Shown piece by piece: positions 40,879 to 49,087 of a stretch of 64,000 nucleotides of DNA. A program made the translations under genes and the position numbers. The stretch covers positions 1,550,001 through 1,614,000 of the forward strand of contig NZ_CP134196.1 of the NCBI RefSeq assembly GCF_031585635.1, written 5' to 3'. The stretch's first letter is position 1; every line of letters starts with the position of its first letter. This stretch comes from Paraburkholderia sp. FT54 (GTDB lineage Bacteria > Pseudomonadota > Gammaproteobacteria > Burkholderiales > Burkholderiaceae). The notes below the pieces were generated by a model that saw nothing but the letters and a program-made list of their open reading frames with translations, had not been told where the DNA came from and made no database searches.

Positions 40879-43340
40879 AGTGGAAGCCGTATCTTAATGG
40901 TCCCTCGTGGTGCGCCAGCTGGCACAAATTCAGCGGTCGGATATCCAGAGTTCGATTCGTTCCTGACTGTGTAGCGTGCACCATCTTTGGTAAAGATGTC
41001 GGCCTTTCCGTCTTTGCTCAGCGTCTGCACGTAGCCACTTTCTACCAGATTAGCTTCGAACTCCGCTTTCTCAACGTCAGTCCTGATGTTGCGGATGCTA
41101 TTGCCTGCCGTGATATCCTCATACTCCGATATGATCCGCCCCGGCGGAATCCCATCCACCTCCGTCTCCGCGGCGGGCTTGCACATCTGCTTGATGCGAT
41201 CCCAGTTCTCCGCTGCTTTCCTCGCGCCCTGCCCGATGCCATTGCGAACGACCGGGTTCTGCAACAACCGGTACACCATCGCGATACCGCGTATCGTTCC
41301 GTCGATCAGTCCGACCGAAAAATGACAGCCACTGCAAACGGTCGACATGCCCAGGAAGTTGCCCCCCAGCAGTTGTCGCGCGCCTTGGAGATTCGCAGGC
41401 GGCCCCACCGGCGAGTCACCATAGTTATAGTTATCGATCCATTGATTGGTCTCTTCGCTGGAGATCGGAATGTCCGTGCCATCGTTCAAATCGAGAGCGC
41501 TGCCGTCCTTGGCAACCGTACCCGTACGCGATGCAACCTGCCCGTCTGGCGAATAACCGAACCTGGCCTTGAAAACGCGTCGAATTCCGCCGTTCGCCGG
41601 ACTCGCGTATTCATTGAACTTGAAGTTCTCGATGCGTCCCCGCCGGTCGTAACGCAGGTAGAAATCGCCCGTGGGGTTATAGCCCACGGTGACGCGGTGG
41701 GCGGCATCGCGCGAGATAAACTCCGTGACCTGGAGATCGTCGCCAAGCGTGACAATGTTGAACGCATTGCCCGTTGCATCACGGTTGACTTTCCACTGCG
41801 CAACTGCCTTTCCGTCCGCCAGTTGCATTACAAACGCAAGCCGGTTGTTGGCGTCGTGGGTCATGCCGTACGCGGTCGTTACCCCAGCTGCCTTCGTTGC
41901 ATCGAAAGCGCTGGAGCCGGTCGCGTCAGTAGTCGGCGTCTCACTTATCCCTGTGACATTGCCGTTCGCGTCGTACACGAAAGACTGGATCAACCTTGGC
42001 GATGCGATCATCGACGGACGCAGACTGGTTGCGTCGTAATAACGGATCGTCGTTATGGATGTGCCGCCCGCACTCTTCACCGTCGCCCGAACCGGGCGCC
42101 CGGTATCGTCATAGCTGTATTCGGACGTGCCACCGCTGGCGTCCGTGTCTTTCAGCAAATTGCCTGACGCATCCCACCCCGAGTTCGTATTGCCTGCGGC
42201 CGAGGCGCTCCCGGTCGGCCGGAGCATGCCGCCGATCGACGACAGACTCAGCGTGGTGGAACCTTTGCTACCGGTGACAACCGTCGAGCCCGCGTTATAC
42301 GCCAACTGCACGTTCTGTACAGCATTGGGATGACTGACTGCCACCGCGCGACCTTGAGCATCGTAGCTCCACGTCGCAACGCGATTGCCCGACTCGTCGA
42401 TCTCGCCGGTCAATGCGTTCCTGAACCGCGTGTCGTCGTAGACGTAGCGGCGCATGTATCCATCCGGCCACGTGACCGAAACAAGATTGCTATTCGCGTC
42501 GTATCCGTACTGGGTCAGACCACCTAGCGGAACATCGAGACGCGACAGACGACGCTTATCGTCGTAGTCGAGCCGAAGCGTGATGTCCTTGCTGGCATCC
42601 GTGCCTTCGGCGTGCTGTGTAACAGTGGTCAGCAGACCGGAGCCGTCATAGCTCAGCGTGCGCACAAAGCCTGTCTTTGTGCGTTCGGTCAGCAGCACAC
42701 CCTGACCGGAATACGATTCGACAGTTTCCGTATTCAGGTCGGTGAGAGTCCATCCCGAGCCGCTCTGCACCAGCGTCAGACCGGTGAAGGCCTTTGTTCG
42801 CCAGCTACCAGCGGACCAAACGAAAATAGTGGGCTCGCCATTCTCCCGATACGCCAGCACCGTTGATGTGCTGCCATTATTGGCATTCGCCAGTCCCAGG
42901 CTACGCTGCCAACTATGGAACCAGACCGGCCCCATCGCCGTCGCGGACGCCGCCAGTGACTTTGAACGGTACGTCCGCTTGAAAAGCATCGGAATATCGT
43001 CACCGCTGACAAAATCGGCAACCGTCAACGTGACCGCTCCACTGCCTGGGAATATCGGGTCGGCAACCGGACACCTAGCCTCCGGCTGGTCATCCGCCGG
43101 TACCGCACACCACGCGTCTATAAGCGGCAAACTAACGCAGTTGTAGTACTGCATACCGCCCGGTACGCCGGCGTAAGCATCCCACCGACAGGTGGGCGAA
43201 CCTGGCTTTGCGCCAGTGGCCGCCCACACCGCATTGCAATCAGCGGCGTTTGCGCCGAACGCCATCATGAGCAGGATGAATGCGGCCAGCAGGCGGGCCA
43301 CCATCCCGGCCGGACTCTCTTTAATTCTGTTTCTTATCAT
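40875..43340 (-). CDS. Secreted RHS/YD-repeat polymorphic toxin
   Basis: 821 residues from the ATG at 43340 (aggga upstream); a longer frame reaches 43511. A Sec signal (MVARLLAAFILLMMAFGANA) opens the protein. A DUF6531-like segment follows (CPVADPIFPGSGAVTLTVADF, then FKRTYRS). Then come RHS/YD repeats: YDGSGLLTTVTQ, YDANSNLVSVTWPDG, YDAQGRAVAVSHP, YDDTGRPVRATV, YDANGNVTGISE. A CSGCH motif sits at residues 669-673. The last 61 residues are the toxin tail with a paralogue downstream. I see no PAAR or VgrG part and no standard C-terminal RHS core ending (DPxGL), so the export route beyond Sec is unclear. The toxic activity of the tail is unknown. Confidence 0.85.
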   Translation of the reverse strand: MIRNRIKESPAGMVARLLAAFILLMMAFGANAADCNAVWAATGAKPGSPTCRWDAYAGVPGGMQYYNCVSLPLIDAWCAVPADDQPEARCPVADPIFPGSGAVTLTVADFVSGDDIPMLFKRTYRSKSLAASATAMGPVWFHSWQRSLGLANANNGSTSTVLAYRENGEPTIFVWSAGSWRTKAFTGLTLVQSGSGWTLTDLNTETVESYSGQGVLLTERTKTGFVRTLSYDGSGLLTTVTQHAEGTDASKDITLRLDYDDKRRLSRLDVPLGGLTQYGYDANSNLVSVTWPDGYMRRYVYDDTRFRNALTGEIDESGNRVATWSYDAQGRAVAVSHPNAVQNVQLAYNAGSTVVTGSKGSTTLSLSSIGGMLRPTGSASAAGNTNSGWDASGNLLKDTDASGGTSEYSYDDTGRPVRATVKSAGGTSITTIRYYDATSLRPSMIASPRLIQSFVYDANGNVTGISETPTTDATGSSAFDATKAAGVTTAYGMTHDANNRLAFVMQLADGKAVAQWKVNRDATGNAFNIVTLGDDLQVTEFISRDAAHRVTVGYNPTGDFYLRYDRRGRIENFKFNEYASPANGGIRRVFKARFGYSPDGQVASRTGTVAKDGSALDLNDGTDIPISSEETNQWIDNYNYGDSPVGPPANLQGARQLLGGNFLGMSTVCSGCHFSVGLIDGTIRGIAMVYRLLQNPVVRNGIGQGARKAAENWDRIKQMCKPAAETEVDGIPPGRIISEYEDITAGNSIRNIRTDVEKAEFEANLVESGYVQTLSKDGKADIFTKDGARYTVRNESNSGYPTAEFVPAGAPRGTIKIRLPL

Positions 43341-43711
43341 GGTTGTCCCTATTGGTTGTACTTGATAAAGCCCAAGCACCCTAAAGGGACAGCGACAAAT
43401 GAAATATCCGACAACTCCTAAAATTACGGAAACCTTGCATCGACTCTGACGCGAGTCGACAAACACTGAAGTCCGTCGTAGGAACTTCGAATTGCAACAG
43501 TCAGACGACAACAGACCGCACTACGGAAATGGCTGATTCGATGTCAACACGCGCGAATGTCTGTTGAGTGCCCAGTTGCAGGCACCAGAAGAGAACAAAG
43601 CGACGTTAGACGCATCCACGGGGAAGCGTCCTCTAGCCGCCTTCTACAAATCCAGCTTCAGCGCACACAACGACGCAACCCACAAATGAGATGCACTCAC
43701 CAAAACGGCGT
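43341..43711. other. 371-bp intergenic region upstream of the RHS gene
   Basis: No supported gene. It holds a perfect inverted repeat tcgactc (43440-43446) / gagtcga (43453-43459), 100 bp upstream of the RHS start, which could be a regulator site. The stretch is visibly richer in A and T than the genes on its right, in keeping with a transferred toxin locus. The RHS promoter is presumably here. Confidence 0.5.
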
Positions 43712-44842
43712 TCACGACACCGACACGCCCAGCAACCGCCCCACCCCGAACGTGAACGCAGCCGCGATCAGCCCGATCACGACCTGCCTTAGCGCGGAAA
43801 ATCCCGCACTGCGGCCATTGAAAAGCGACGTGAACACGCCGATCGATGCGAGCGCCAGCATGCTGAGCGCCACGCACTGCACGATCGCGCTATACCCGTG
43901 CGTCCACAGAAACGGCATCACGGGGAAAATCGCACCCGCCGAGAAGAGGCAAAACGACACGCCCGCAGCAGACCACGGATTGCCGCCCAACTCCGCGGGA
44001 TCGAGCCCGAGTTCCTCGCGAGTCAGTGTGTCGAGCGCCTTGCTCTTGTCGCGCATCATTTGCGAGGCGACCCGTTTGGCCTCGCGCTCGTCGAGACCTT
44101 TGGCGCGATAGATCAGCGCGAGTTCATGCTCTTCGGCTTCCGGCGACTCCTCGAGCTCCTGCGCCTCTCTCGCGATTTGAGTGCTGGCCAGTTCGCGGGC
44201 ATTGGTCACCGAGAGCCATTCGCCCAGCGCCATCGAACACGCGCCGGCGATGAGCCCCGCAAGACCGGTCAGCAGAATCGCCTTGTTGCCGGTTCCCGCA
44301 CCGGCCACGCCCATGATCAGGCAGAAGTTCGAGACGAGGCCGTCGTTGGCGCCGAGCACGGCGGCGCGCAAGTCGTTGCCCGCTCCCGCGCCCTTGTGCC
44401 ACGACTCGGCCGCGGCGATCCGCGCGCCCGGCGACAGGCTCGTATCGCCGCCGCCATGAGCCAGCGCCCGAACCATCGCGGCGTGATGATGCTCGTCGGC
44501 CGACATATGGCCTGCGTCCGGCTGGCCCTGGTATTTGTTGCGATCGGCGTATTCCGCGGCCGCGAGCGTAGGCAGCACGAACCCCGCGCCGAACACGCGG
44601 ACCAGTCCTTTCATCAAACGCGTTTTGACAGCCTGGCCGGTGCCCTTCGGCTGAAGCCCGTTGGCCCTCAGCTTGTCGGCCCAGACCTGCGCATGATCGC
44701 GCTCGGACCTGGCGAGGTCGCTGTAGACCTGCTTGCGCGTGTCGTCTTTCTCGACCCTGGCGAGCGTTTCGTACAGCGCGGCGCTGTGCAGTTCATCGGA
44801 GAGATTAGCCTTGTATCGTTTGACTTCGTGTCTGGATGCCAT
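43712..44842 (-). CDS. MbfA-like membrane-bound ferritin (rubrerythrin domain + VIT1 domain)
   Basis: 376 residues from the ATG at 44842. The N-terminal ferritin-like domain (residues about 5-140) has the di-iron carboxylate pattern in NLSDELHSAALYETLARVE and DLARSERDHAQVW, and later DEHHHAAM. The C-terminal VIT1/CCC1-type membrane domain has GANDGLVSNFCLIMGVAGAG, GACSMALGEWLSVTNA and two final helix pairs. Such proteins oxidise iron and export iron or manganese across the inner membrane, which lowers peroxide stress. H2O2 from sarcosine oxidase encoded nearby is a possible stress source, but there is no direct link. Confidence 0.88.
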   Translation of the reverse strand: MASRHEVKRYKANLSDELHSAALYETLARVEKDDTRKQVYSDLARSERDHAQVWADKLRANGLQPKGTGQAVKTRLMKGLVRVFGAGFVLPTLAAAEYADRNKYQGQPDAGHMSADEHHHAAMVRALAHGGGDTSLSPGARIAAAESWHKGAGAGNDLRAAVLGANDGLVSNFCLIMGVAGAGTGNKAILLTGLAGLIAGACSMALGEWLSVTNARELASTQIAREAQELEESPEAEEHELALIYRAKGLDEREAKRVASQMMRDKSKALDTLTREELGLDPAELGGNPWSAAGVSFCLFSAGAIFPVMPFLWTHGYSAIVQCVALSMLALASIGVFTSLFNGRSAGFSALRQVVIGLIAAAFTFGVGRLLGVSVS

Positions 44843-44972
44843 GGTGATGTGCCCGCATATCGAATCCACAGCGGCAAAGCGTAATCGATTCGGATATGGA
44901 ACGCATCAAAGCCCTACAGCACGTCGTGAGCGAGAACGCCAACACTTCTCATCACCATTCGAGCGTGCCGGA

Positions 44973-46268
44973 TCATTGCGCCGCGTGCGCGGCCCGATAC
45001 CCTCGCCGACCGACTGCCAACGTCAGCAGAGCCGAAACCGCAAGACTTGCCGCCACCACATAGAGCCCGGCGGCATATCCGCCCGTCACGCTCTTTAGCC
45101 AGCCGATCGCGAACGGGCCGACGAAGCCGCCCAGATTGCCGATCGAATTGATCATGGCGATTCCGGCAGCCGCACCCGCGCCCGAGAGAAACGTGCTCGG
45201 CATTGCCCACAGCGGCGCCTTCGCCGCGCTGATGCCGACGTTCACCACGACCAGCGCCAGCACGACGCCGACCGCCGTGTCCGCGACGCCGGCCCAGCCG
45301 AGCCCGATGGCGGCCGCCACGCAGGGAATCACCACGTGCCAGGTGCGTTCGCCGCGACGGTCCGAATGACGCGCCCACACCACCATGCCGAGCACCGCCA
45401 GGACGGCCGGAATCGCATTCAATGCGCCCGTGCCGAGCGCGCTGAAGCCGAACTGCCGGATGATGAGCGGCGCCCACAAACCGAGCGTGTAGAGTCCAGC
45501 GGAGGTGCCGAAATAGATCATCGACATGATCCACACACGCGAGTCGCGCAGCGCGGCGAGCGCGCCCGCGGCATGGCCTGCCTGCGATTCGCGTCCCATC
45601 CGTTCTTCGCGCAAGGTGGCGATGAGCCACGCTTTTTCATCGGCGGCGAGCCAGCGGGCTTTGTCGGGTGAATCGGTGAGCGCTTTCAATACCGCGAAGC
45701 CGAGCAGCACGGCGGGAATTGCTTCGACGATGAAAAGCCACTGCCAGTCCTTCAGGCCGAACAACGCGGGCATCTGCATGATCGCGCCGGAAATCGGCGA
45801 GCCGATGGCCGTCGAGAGAGGCGCGGCCGCCATGAACGCGGCGGCCGCGACGGCGCGCTGACGGGCGGGAAACCACTGGCTCAGATACAGGATGATGCCG
45901 GGGAAGAAGCCGGCTTCGGCGACGCCGAGCACAAAGCGCAGCGTATAGAACGAAGTCGGCCCCGAGACGAATGCGGAGGCGGCCGACACCAGGCCCCACG
46001 TCACCATCACGCGTGCGATCCAGATGCGCGCGCCGACTTTGTTGAGGATGAGATTCGACGGCACCTCGAACAGAAAATAACCGAGAAAGAAAATGCCGCC
46101 GCCGAGCCCGAACATGGTCGGCGTCAGGCCGAGGTCCTTGTTCATGGTGATGGCCGCAAAGCCGACGTTCACACGGTCGAGAAAGCTGACAAAGTAAAGC
46201 AGCATCACAAAAGGCAGGATGCGCCAGGTCAGCTTGCGAACCACACGGGCTTGCAATTCGTCGTTCAT
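44973..46268 (-). CDS. MFS anion:cation symporter (tartrate-type permease)
   Basis: 431 residues from the ATG at 46268 (ggagac upstream), with 12 membrane segments. The ACS-subfamily signatures are present: LPFVMLLYFVSFLDRVNVGF in helix 1 and LRFVLGVAEAGFFPGIILYL in helix 4. The family imports organic acids such as tartrate, phthalate, glucarate and galactonate. It lies 93 bp downstream of a tartrate dehydrogenase gene on the same strand, so tartrate or a related diacid is the likely substrate (TtuB-like). Confidence 0.88.
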   Translation of the reverse strand: MNDELQARVVRKLTWRILPFVMLLYFVSFLDRVNVGFAAITMNKDLGLTPTMFGLGGGIFFLGYFLFEVPSNLILNKVGARIWIARVMVTWGLVSAASAFVSGPTSFYTLRFVLGVAEAGFFPGIILYLSQWFPARQRAVAAAAFMAAAPLSTAIGSPISGAIMQMPALFGLKDWQWLFIVEAIPAVLLGFAVLKALTDSPDKARWLAADEKAWLIATLREERMGRESQAGHAAGALAALRDSRVWIMSMIYFGTSAGLYTLGLWAPLIIRQFGFSALGTGALNAIPAVLAVLGMVVWARHSDRRGERTWHVVIPCVAAAIGLGWAGVADTAVGVVLALVVVNVGISAAKAPLWAMPSTFLSGAGAAAGIAMINSIGNLGGFVGPFAIGWLKSVTGGYAAGLYVVAASLAVSALLTLAVGRRGYRAAHAAQ

Positions 46269-46361
46269 ACATGTCTCCACTCAAACTCTGCTTGACGCAG
46301 TGAGTTCGCCCGTGACGAGTTCGTCCGGGCGTTATGTTTTTTTTGTGACGCGCGCAGCGCC

Positions 46362-47474
46362 TCAGGCGGCCTTGACGCCGGCAACCGCTGCGGCCGACGT
46401 CGACGACCCACCGGCGAGAATCGCGCACACGGCATCGGTCACCTGCGCGGTCGTGGCCGTGCCGCCCAGGTCGCCCGTATGCAGCGACGGGTCCGCCGTG
46501 ACGCGCTCGATTGCCGCCATCAATTGCTGTGCGGCGGCGTGCTCGCCGAGATGCTCCAGCATCATCACCACCGACCAGAAGGTGCCGACCGGATTCGCCA
46601 GGCCCTTGCCCATGATGTCGAACGCGGAACCGTGAATCGGCTCGAACATGGACGGATAGCGGCGTTCGGGGTCGAGATTGGCGGTCGGCGCAATGCCGAG
46701 ACTGCCGGCCAGCGCCGCGGCCAGATCGCTGAGAATATCGGCGTGCAGGTTCGTGGCGACGATCGTGTCGAGCGTGGCGGGCCGGTTGACCATGCGCGCG
46801 GTGGCGGCGTCGACCAGTTCCTTGTCCCAGCGGACGTCCGGAAACTCCTTCGAGACCTGCACGGCGATCTCGTCCCACATGACCATGGCGTGGCGTTGCG
46901 CGTTGCTCTTGGTGATCACGGTCAGCAGCTTGCGGGGTCGCGATTGCGCAAGCCGGAACGCGAAACGCAGAATGCGTTCGACGCCCGCGCGGGTCATCAT
47001 CGACACGTCGGTGGCGACTTCGATCGGATGACCCTGGTGAGCGCGGCCGCCGACGCCGGCATATTCCCCCTCCGAGTTCTCGCGCACGATCACCCAGTCG
47101 AGATCCTTCGGCCCGCAGCGCTTCAACGGCCCGTCGATGCCGGGCAGGATGCGCGTGGGACGCACGTTCGCGTACTGATCGAAGCCCTGGCAGATCTTCA
47201 GGCGCAGGCCCCAAAGCGTGACGTGATCGGGAATATGCGGGTCGCCCGCCGAGCCGAACAGAATCGCGTCTTTATGACGAATCGCATCCAGTCCGTCGGC
47301 CGGCATCATTACGCCATGCTCGCGGTAGTAGTCGCCGCCCCAGTCGAAATTCTCGAACTCGAAACCGAAGTCGTCGCTGCGCGCCGCCATGGCCTCCAGA
47401 ACGCGCTGGCCCGCCGGGACGACTTCCTTGCCGATGCCGTCGCCGGGAATGGTTGCGATGCGATAGGTTTTCAT
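46362..47474 (-). CDS. ttuC: Tartrate dehydrogenase / D-malate dehydrogenase (decarboxylating)
   Basis: 370 residues from the ATG at 47474. It belongs to the isopropylmalate/isocitrate dehydrogenase family: MKTYRIATIPGDGIGKEVVP at the N-terminus, VRENSEGEYAGVGG, the catalytic Lys in TVITKSNAQRH, metal-binding Asp residues in VATNLHADILSDL and the NAD-binding EPIHGSAFDIMGKG. The phrase WGLRLKICQGFDQYANVRP is typical of the TtuC/DmlA group rather than LeuB. It oxidises tartrate or decarboxylates D-malate with NAD+. It sits with an ACS-family permease gene and a divergent LysR gene, the ttu-type layout. Confidence 0.88.
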   Translation of the reverse strand: MKTYRIATIPGDGIGKEVVPAGQRVLEAMAARSDDFGFEFENFDWGGDYYREHGVMMPADGLDAIRHKDAILFGSAGDPHIPDHVTLWGLRLKICQGFDQYANVRPTRILPGIDGPLKRCGPKDLDWVIVRENSEGEYAGVGGRAHQGHPIEVATDVSMMTRAGVERILRFAFRLAQSRPRKLLTVITKSNAQRHAMVMWDEIAVQVSKEFPDVRWDKELVDAATARMVNRPATLDTIVATNLHADILSDLAAALAGSLGIAPTANLDPERRYPSMFEPIHGSAFDIMGKGLANPVGTFWSVVMMLEHLGEHAAAQQLMAAIERVTADPSLHTGDLGGTATTAQVTDAVCAILAGGSSTSAAAVAGVKAA

Positions 47475-47558
47475 TGCGTGTCTCCTTGATGTTGAAAGCG
47501 TGGATTGCATCGTAGAACGGCCACCGCCCGGAAAAACGCTGCTAGACTCAAAACATCC

Positions 47559-47573
47559 TTAACTCCAGGTTAA
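47559..47573. promoter_or_regulatory. Candidate LysR operator for the tartrate genes
   Basis: An inverted repeat ttaac-tccag-gttaa with T-N11-A geometry in the 113-bp divergent region between the dehydrogenase gene and lysR, ending 15 bp before the lysR start. The position fits autorepression by the regulator. Confidence 0.5.
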
Positions 47574-47587
47574 CAATAGGCCGACTC

Positions 47588-48499
47588 ATGACCTCGTCGA
47601 TCCAGCCGGACGATCTCGCTTTTTTCTCCACGCTCGCAGCGAGCGGCAGCCTGACGGCGGCTGCGCGCGAACTCGGCCTGAGCACGGCGGCCGTGAGCAA
47701 GCATCTGGCGCAGATGGAATCGCGGGCGGCCGTCTCGCTGGTCAACCGCACGACGCGGCGTATGAGCCTCACGCCGGAAGGTGAGCTATATCTGACGCGC
47801 GCGCGGCGCATTTTGAGCGAAATGGACGACCTCGCGCAGTTGCTCGGCGGCTCGCAGGCGGCGCCGAAGGGCCTGCTGCGCGTGAATGCGACGCTCGGTT
47901 TCGGCCGCAGCCACGTGGCCCCGATGATTTCGAAGTTCGTGCAGCGCTTTCCCGAGGTGGACGTGCAATTGCAGCTTTCGGTCGACCCGCCGCCGCTCAG
48001 CGACGACGCCTTCGACGTATGCGTGCGTTTCGGTGAACCGCCGGATGCCCGCGTGATCGCGCGCCGGGTTGCGTCGAACCGGCGCCTGCTGTGCGCCTCG
48101 CCGCGCTATCTTGCCGAGCGGCGGGCGCCGCGCGGTCCGGCGGAGTTGGCGCAGCACAATTGCATCGGCATTCGCCAGGGCGGCGACGCTTACGGCGTCT
48201 GGCGTCTGACCAGCGGACGCGGCGCCGCGGAAAAGACCGAGACGGTGCGCGTGCGTGGCAACCTCACCACCAACGACGGCGAAATCGCGGTGAAGTGGGC
48301 GCTGGACGGGCACGGCATTCTGATGCGCGCAGAATGGGATATCGCGGAGTATCTCGCCGACGGCCGCCTCGTCCACGTGCTGCCTGACTACCGCACGCCG
48401 GGCGCGGATATCTATGCAATGTACCCGCAGCAGTTACAGATGACGGCGCGGGTCAAGGCTTTCGTCGACATGCTGGTGGAGACGCTTGGCGCGCGTTGA
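47588..48499 (+). CDS. LysR-type regulator of the tartrate genes
   Basis: 303 residues. The N-terminal helix-turn-helix (DDLAFFSTLAASGSLTAAAR, then ELGLSTAAVSKHLAQMESRA) and the C-terminal domain (LRVNATLGFGRSHVAPMISK) match the DmlR/TtuA-like group of regulators of malate and tartrate use. It is divergent from the dehydrogenase gene, with a T-N11-A repeat between them. The inducer is presumably tartrate or malate. Confidence 0.9.
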   Translation: MTSSIQPDDLAFFSTLAASGSLTAAARELGLSTAAVSKHLAQMESRAAVSLVNRTTRRMSLTPEGELYLTRARRILSEMDDLAQLLGGSQAAPKGLLRVNATLGFGRSHVAPMISKFVQRFPEVDVQLQLSVDPPPLSDDAFDVCVRFGEPPDARVIARRVASNRRLLCASPRYLAERRAPRGPAELAQHNCIGIRQGGDAYGVWRLTSGRGAAEKTETVRVRGNLTTNDGEIAVKWALDGHGILMRAEWDIAEYLADGRLVHVLPDYRTPGADIYAMYPQQLQMTARVKAFVDMLVETLGAR

Positions 48500-48611
48500 G
48501 GGATTGAGCTGAATCAGGCTGCGGCGTTGGCTTACGTGAACGGGCCGGACGCTTTGATCCATACCGGCAGCCGCACAATACCTCAGTCCCGCCGCGCGGC
48601 TGCCTGCGCGA

Positions 48612-48926
48612 TTACTGGCTCGCGCCTGTTCCGATGCCGGCCTTCTTCTGCGCTTTCTGCAGCTTGTCCGGATAGTTCGGATCATTCTGGCCCGGCTGGT
48701 AGCCCGCGTCTTCGAGCTTCTTCAACTCGGCATTCTTCTTCGCACGTGCTTGCTTGCGAGCCTCCTTACGCTCGGCTTTGGTCGGTTTCGCTGCGCTCGC
48801 CATGTCGGGCGCAGCCGTCATGGCGGCGTCGCTGGCGCCTTGTGCCGCGGCGAGCGGAATGCTGCCGGCCATCATGGCAGTGACGGCAAGTCCGAGCATG
48901 ATCTGTTTAATGGCAAAGCTCTTCAT
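48612..48926 (-). CDS. DUF4148-type small exported protein
   Basis: 104 residues from the ATG at 48926 (gagggg upstream). It has a Sec signal (MKSFAIKQIMLGLAVTAMMA, cleavage near AAA-QG), then a basic KERKEARKQARAKK-type helix, and the conserved C-terminal phrase LEDAGYQPGQNDPNYPDKLQ of Burkholderia-type DUF4148 proteins. No function is known. It is convergent with the LysR gene. Confidence 0.75.
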   Translation of the reverse strand: MKSFAIKQIMLGLAVTAMMAGSIPLAAAQGASDAAMTAAPDMASAAKPTKAERKEARKQARAKKNAELKKLEDAGYQPGQNDPNYPDKLQKAQKKAGIGTGASQ

Positions 48927-49087
48927 TTTCAATATCCCCTCTCGAAAGTTGGCAATAGCATGCAAGCTTGTCTGCGCGTCCTTGTCGACCATCGCGAGCC
49001 GCGCACGATACTCGGTACGGATTCGCGCTCAAAGATTACAGGCAAACCATCAGAAGAGTATTTTCAGCGTCACGAGCGGGTGTTGCA

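Noticed and set aside
42000..43000. CRISPR-like array suggested by repeated motifs in the RHS gene
   Set aside because: The repetition is protein-level YD repeats of varying sequence and spacing; there are no identical direct repeats.
45637..47214. 525-codon minus-strand frame across the tartrate dehydrogenase and MFS genes
   Set aside because: Out of frame with both well-supported genes; no family match.
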